A stretch of 7,615 nt of DNA, taken from Bacteroidota bacterium. GTDB lineage: Bacteria > Bacteroidota > Bacteroidia > Chitinophagales > Chitinophagaceae. The notes below the pieces were generated by a model. It was given only the letters and a program-made list of their open reading frames with translations. It was not told the origin of the DNA and ran no database searches. Of this stretch, positions 6,213 to 7,615 are shown piece by piece. Positions within the stretch are counted from its first letter, which is position 1; every line of letters starts with the position of its first letter. The stretch is taken from positions 474-8,088 of the forward strand of contig VBAU01000122.1 of the NCBI GenBank assembly GCA_005883855.1, read 5' to 3'. Both the position numbers and the translations under genes were made by a program.

Positions 6213-6396
6213 AAAATGGGGGAACTATATTTGAAATGTATATGAATGAAGGTGAGTTTTATTGGGAAGCTGATAGCATGGCTTATATCGCTTAAATATA
6301 TGAACAATTTCCAACCAGCGCAATTGCTAACTATTTATTTGTTCGCATTCGTGTTGCCATCGAATAATTTATGAACACACACGTGGCTTACGACAT

Positions 6397-7125
6397 TTAC
6401 AAATCAGCCTTCTTGAAAAAATGATAGCAACACCAAACAATCACCAAACAAAACGGTAGGATAATGCATGCAGGAAGCAGGTAGTCACCGAATTTCTCTG
6501 GCACCGCCTGCAATTGAAATATCGAGATGGCTAAATTAAAAGGCAAGTACCGAATCCAAGGTGCGCTCTCCTCGAATCGGAGGACGATAATGGTTTCGAC
6601 AACAGCATAACCGTAGTAAACGAGCAAAGAATATTGCCAGGTGCGTATCAACAGCGCAAAAGAAACAGCGACACTGGAAAAGAACATTGAAAACACAAGA
6701 GAGTGAATTACTGAGCCGATGAAAATGGCGCTGCCAAAGTAACTGCTTTTGTGAATGGTTAGCAAAAACGAAATAATTAATACATACAGCAACATGGATA
6801 TGACCGCAAGCGCGCCTGCCAGTATGAATTTAAATGAACAATAGGCAGGCCTGGACAATCCATTGCTAATTAGTTTCAAGGCATAACCGTTCTTGAATTC
6901 ATTGCAAATATTGAGAATAATCGTGAATGGGATTGCTGACGTAATCAACTTTGTGAAAGTGGAGTTCACTACCTTAAATGTATCGAGATCAAATATCCCA
7001 TACTGGAAAAAATTCTTTGCATCAAAGCGACTTACAAGGACGGTAAAAAACAGACCATAGCAGATAATGATGATTACAAACGCCCTCACATATTTTGTCA
7101 GCTCGATGCTCGCAATTCTGATCAT
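6397..7125 (-). CDS. ABC-2 type transporter permease
   Basis: 242 residues from ATG at 7125 to TAA at 6397-6399. Six predicted membrane segments lie at about 15-31, 56-75, 98-124, 131-160, 164-182 and 213-236. Between helices 2 and 3 is the amphipathic coupling region NEFKNGYALKLISNGLSR (75-92), where ABC-2 permeases normally carry E-x(2)-x-G-x(4)-x-x-x-G-x-SR and which should contact the ATPase. Length and topology are normal for a short ABC-2 permease that works as a homodimer with the neighbouring ATP-binding subunit in the inner membrane. The start lies 12 bases after the stop of that subunit, so they form one operon and one exporter. The substrate is not evident; similar Bacteroidota pairs are usually annotated only as multidrug or antimicrobial-peptide type exporters. 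No terminator is clear downstream. Confidence 0.9.
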   Translation of the reverse strand: MIRIASIELTKYVRAFVIIIICYGLFFTVLVSRFDAKNFFQYGIFDLDTFKVVNSTFTKLITSAIPFTIILNICNEFKNGYALKLISNGLSRPAYCSFKFILAGALAVISMLLYVLIISFLLTIHKSSYFGSAIFIGSVIHSLVFSMFFSSVAVSFALLIRTWQYSLLVYYGYAVVETIIVLRFEESAPWIRYLPFNLAISIFQLQAVPEKFGDYLLPACIILPFCLVIVWCCYHFFKKADL

Positions 7126-7137
7126 GGTTGCAGGAGA

Positions 7138-7615
7138 TTATTGGTTCACTGTTTTACGAATCATGGAACGATAAGCACTCTCGAGGGAATCAAAGTTGCG
7201 TACAAGTTCTTCCTTACTGATTTGGGAGACAATGGCTCCCCTATCGATCAGCAAAAAAAAGTCACAAATTTTTTCCAATTCCAATGCATGATGGCTGGCA
7301 ACGATAAACGACTTCTCTTCATTTTTAAGATAAGTGACTTGCTGGTTAAAGGTGATCATACCATCAATATCCAGGCCATTGGTGGGTTCATCAAGTAAGA
7401 ACAGTCGTTTACCACTTACAAATATGGACATCAGATCCATTCTTTTTTTCATCCCTGAGGAATACACTTTGTATCTTACGTCTTTGCTTTCAGCTAGTCC
7501 AAATTGTTCAAACTTCTCTTCTAAGGCGAATTCTTTTTCACCAATCGTACTCAGAAACAGTTTCATATTTTTTATCCCGGAAATCTGACCAAGGAAGCGC
7601 TGATCTTCAAAAATG
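7138..7615 (-). CDS. ABC transporter ATP-binding subunit (partial, N-terminus outside the window)
   Basis: The frame stays open from the window edge to TAA at 7138-7140, giving the last 158 residues. The Met at 7564-7566 is internal: the frame continues upstream with FEDQRFLGQISGIKNMK, so it is not the start. Numbered from the first complete codon, the visible motifs are the signature SSGMKKR at about 52-58 (in place of LSGGQ, as usual in this exporter subfamily), Walker B RLFLLDE with the catalytic Glu at 76, D-loop GLD at 80-82, and the H-loop His at about 108 (IVASHH). The Walker A and most of the Q-loop region lie beyond the window. All catalytic motifs in view are intact, so the ATPase is probably active. 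It powers the permease encoded 12 bases downstream. Confidence 0.95.
   Translation of the reverse strand, partial: IFEDQRFLGQISGIKNMKLFLSTIGEKEFALEEKFEQFGLAESKDVRYKVYSSGMKKRMDLMSIFVSGKRLFLLDEPTNGLDIDGMITFNQQVTYLKNEEKSFIVASHHALELEKICDFFLLIDRGAIVSQISKEELVRNFDSLESAYRSMIRKTVNQ

Noticed and set aside
6233..6240. TACATTTC on the minus strand as a -7 promoter element for the DUF4440 gene
   Set aside because: It misses the final G of TAnnTTTG and no TTG lies at the expected -33 distance.
6326..6331. GCTAAC upstream of the DUF4440 gene as a third attC-like end
   Set aside because: Only six bases match the start of copies A and B. The following GTTC and GCATT fit only with large gaps, so chance is a sufficient explanation.
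7138..7566. Met at 7564-7566 as the start of the ABC ATP-binding gene
   Set aside because: The frame continues in homologous sequence to the window edge and Walker A would be missing, so the gene is cut by the window rather than short.

Overview
The window looks like chromosomal DNA of a member of the Bacteroidota, probably a Chitinophagales-type soil or freshwater bacterium. The signs are a very large multi-domain secreted protein with a C-terminus like a type IX secretion (T9SS) sorting domain, signal peptides that end just before Gln (the Bacteroidetes 'Q-rule'), starts without Shine-Dalgarno sequences, and one exact TAnnTTTG-type -7 promoter element. The order-level placement is inference.

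Left part (1-3987, + strand): the last 56 codons of a secreted repeat-type protein are followed 40 bases later by a 1239-residue cell-surface protein. From N- to C-terminus this protein has a signal peptide, three ~77-residue 'EYF-D-DPG-GNG' repeats, an HYR-like domain, seven tandem ~90-residue Ig/PKD-like repeats, an acidic Cys-rich MopE-type metal-binding motif, a Calx-beta domain, and a degenerate T9SS type B sorting domain. A clear intrinsic terminator ends this unit at 3960-3987. The two genes are probably co-transcribed.

Middle part (about 4000-6396): three solitary small genes, all on the minus strand, are separated by 200-300 base spacers and are visibly richer in A+T than the left part. 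They encode a 234-residue seven-helix membrane protein, a 125-residue four-helix membrane protein, and a secreted DUF4440/SnoaL-like protein. The two spacers between them carry copies of a ~28 base motif (GCRGCTAACG, then ATTGCTGCAGGT). In the spacer after the DUF4440 gene this motif is one arm of a two-block imperfect inverted repeat of about 200 bases that resembles an integron attC site. The DUF4440 gene is also bracketed by a 24-28 base direct repeat. Together this looks like a mobile-cassette-like array, the most unusual feature here. No integrase is visible.

Right part (6397-7615, minus strand): a two-gene ABC-2 type exporter operon, with the ATP-binding subunit (its N-terminus beyond the window) followed 12 bases later by the six-helix permease.

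Intergenic regions 3932-4138, 4844-5048, 5427-5721 and 6193-6396 are each under 300 bases. Apart from the terminator, hairpins, repeats and promoter element listed, I see nothing in them. No tRNA, rRNA, CRISPR array or transposase gene was seen.
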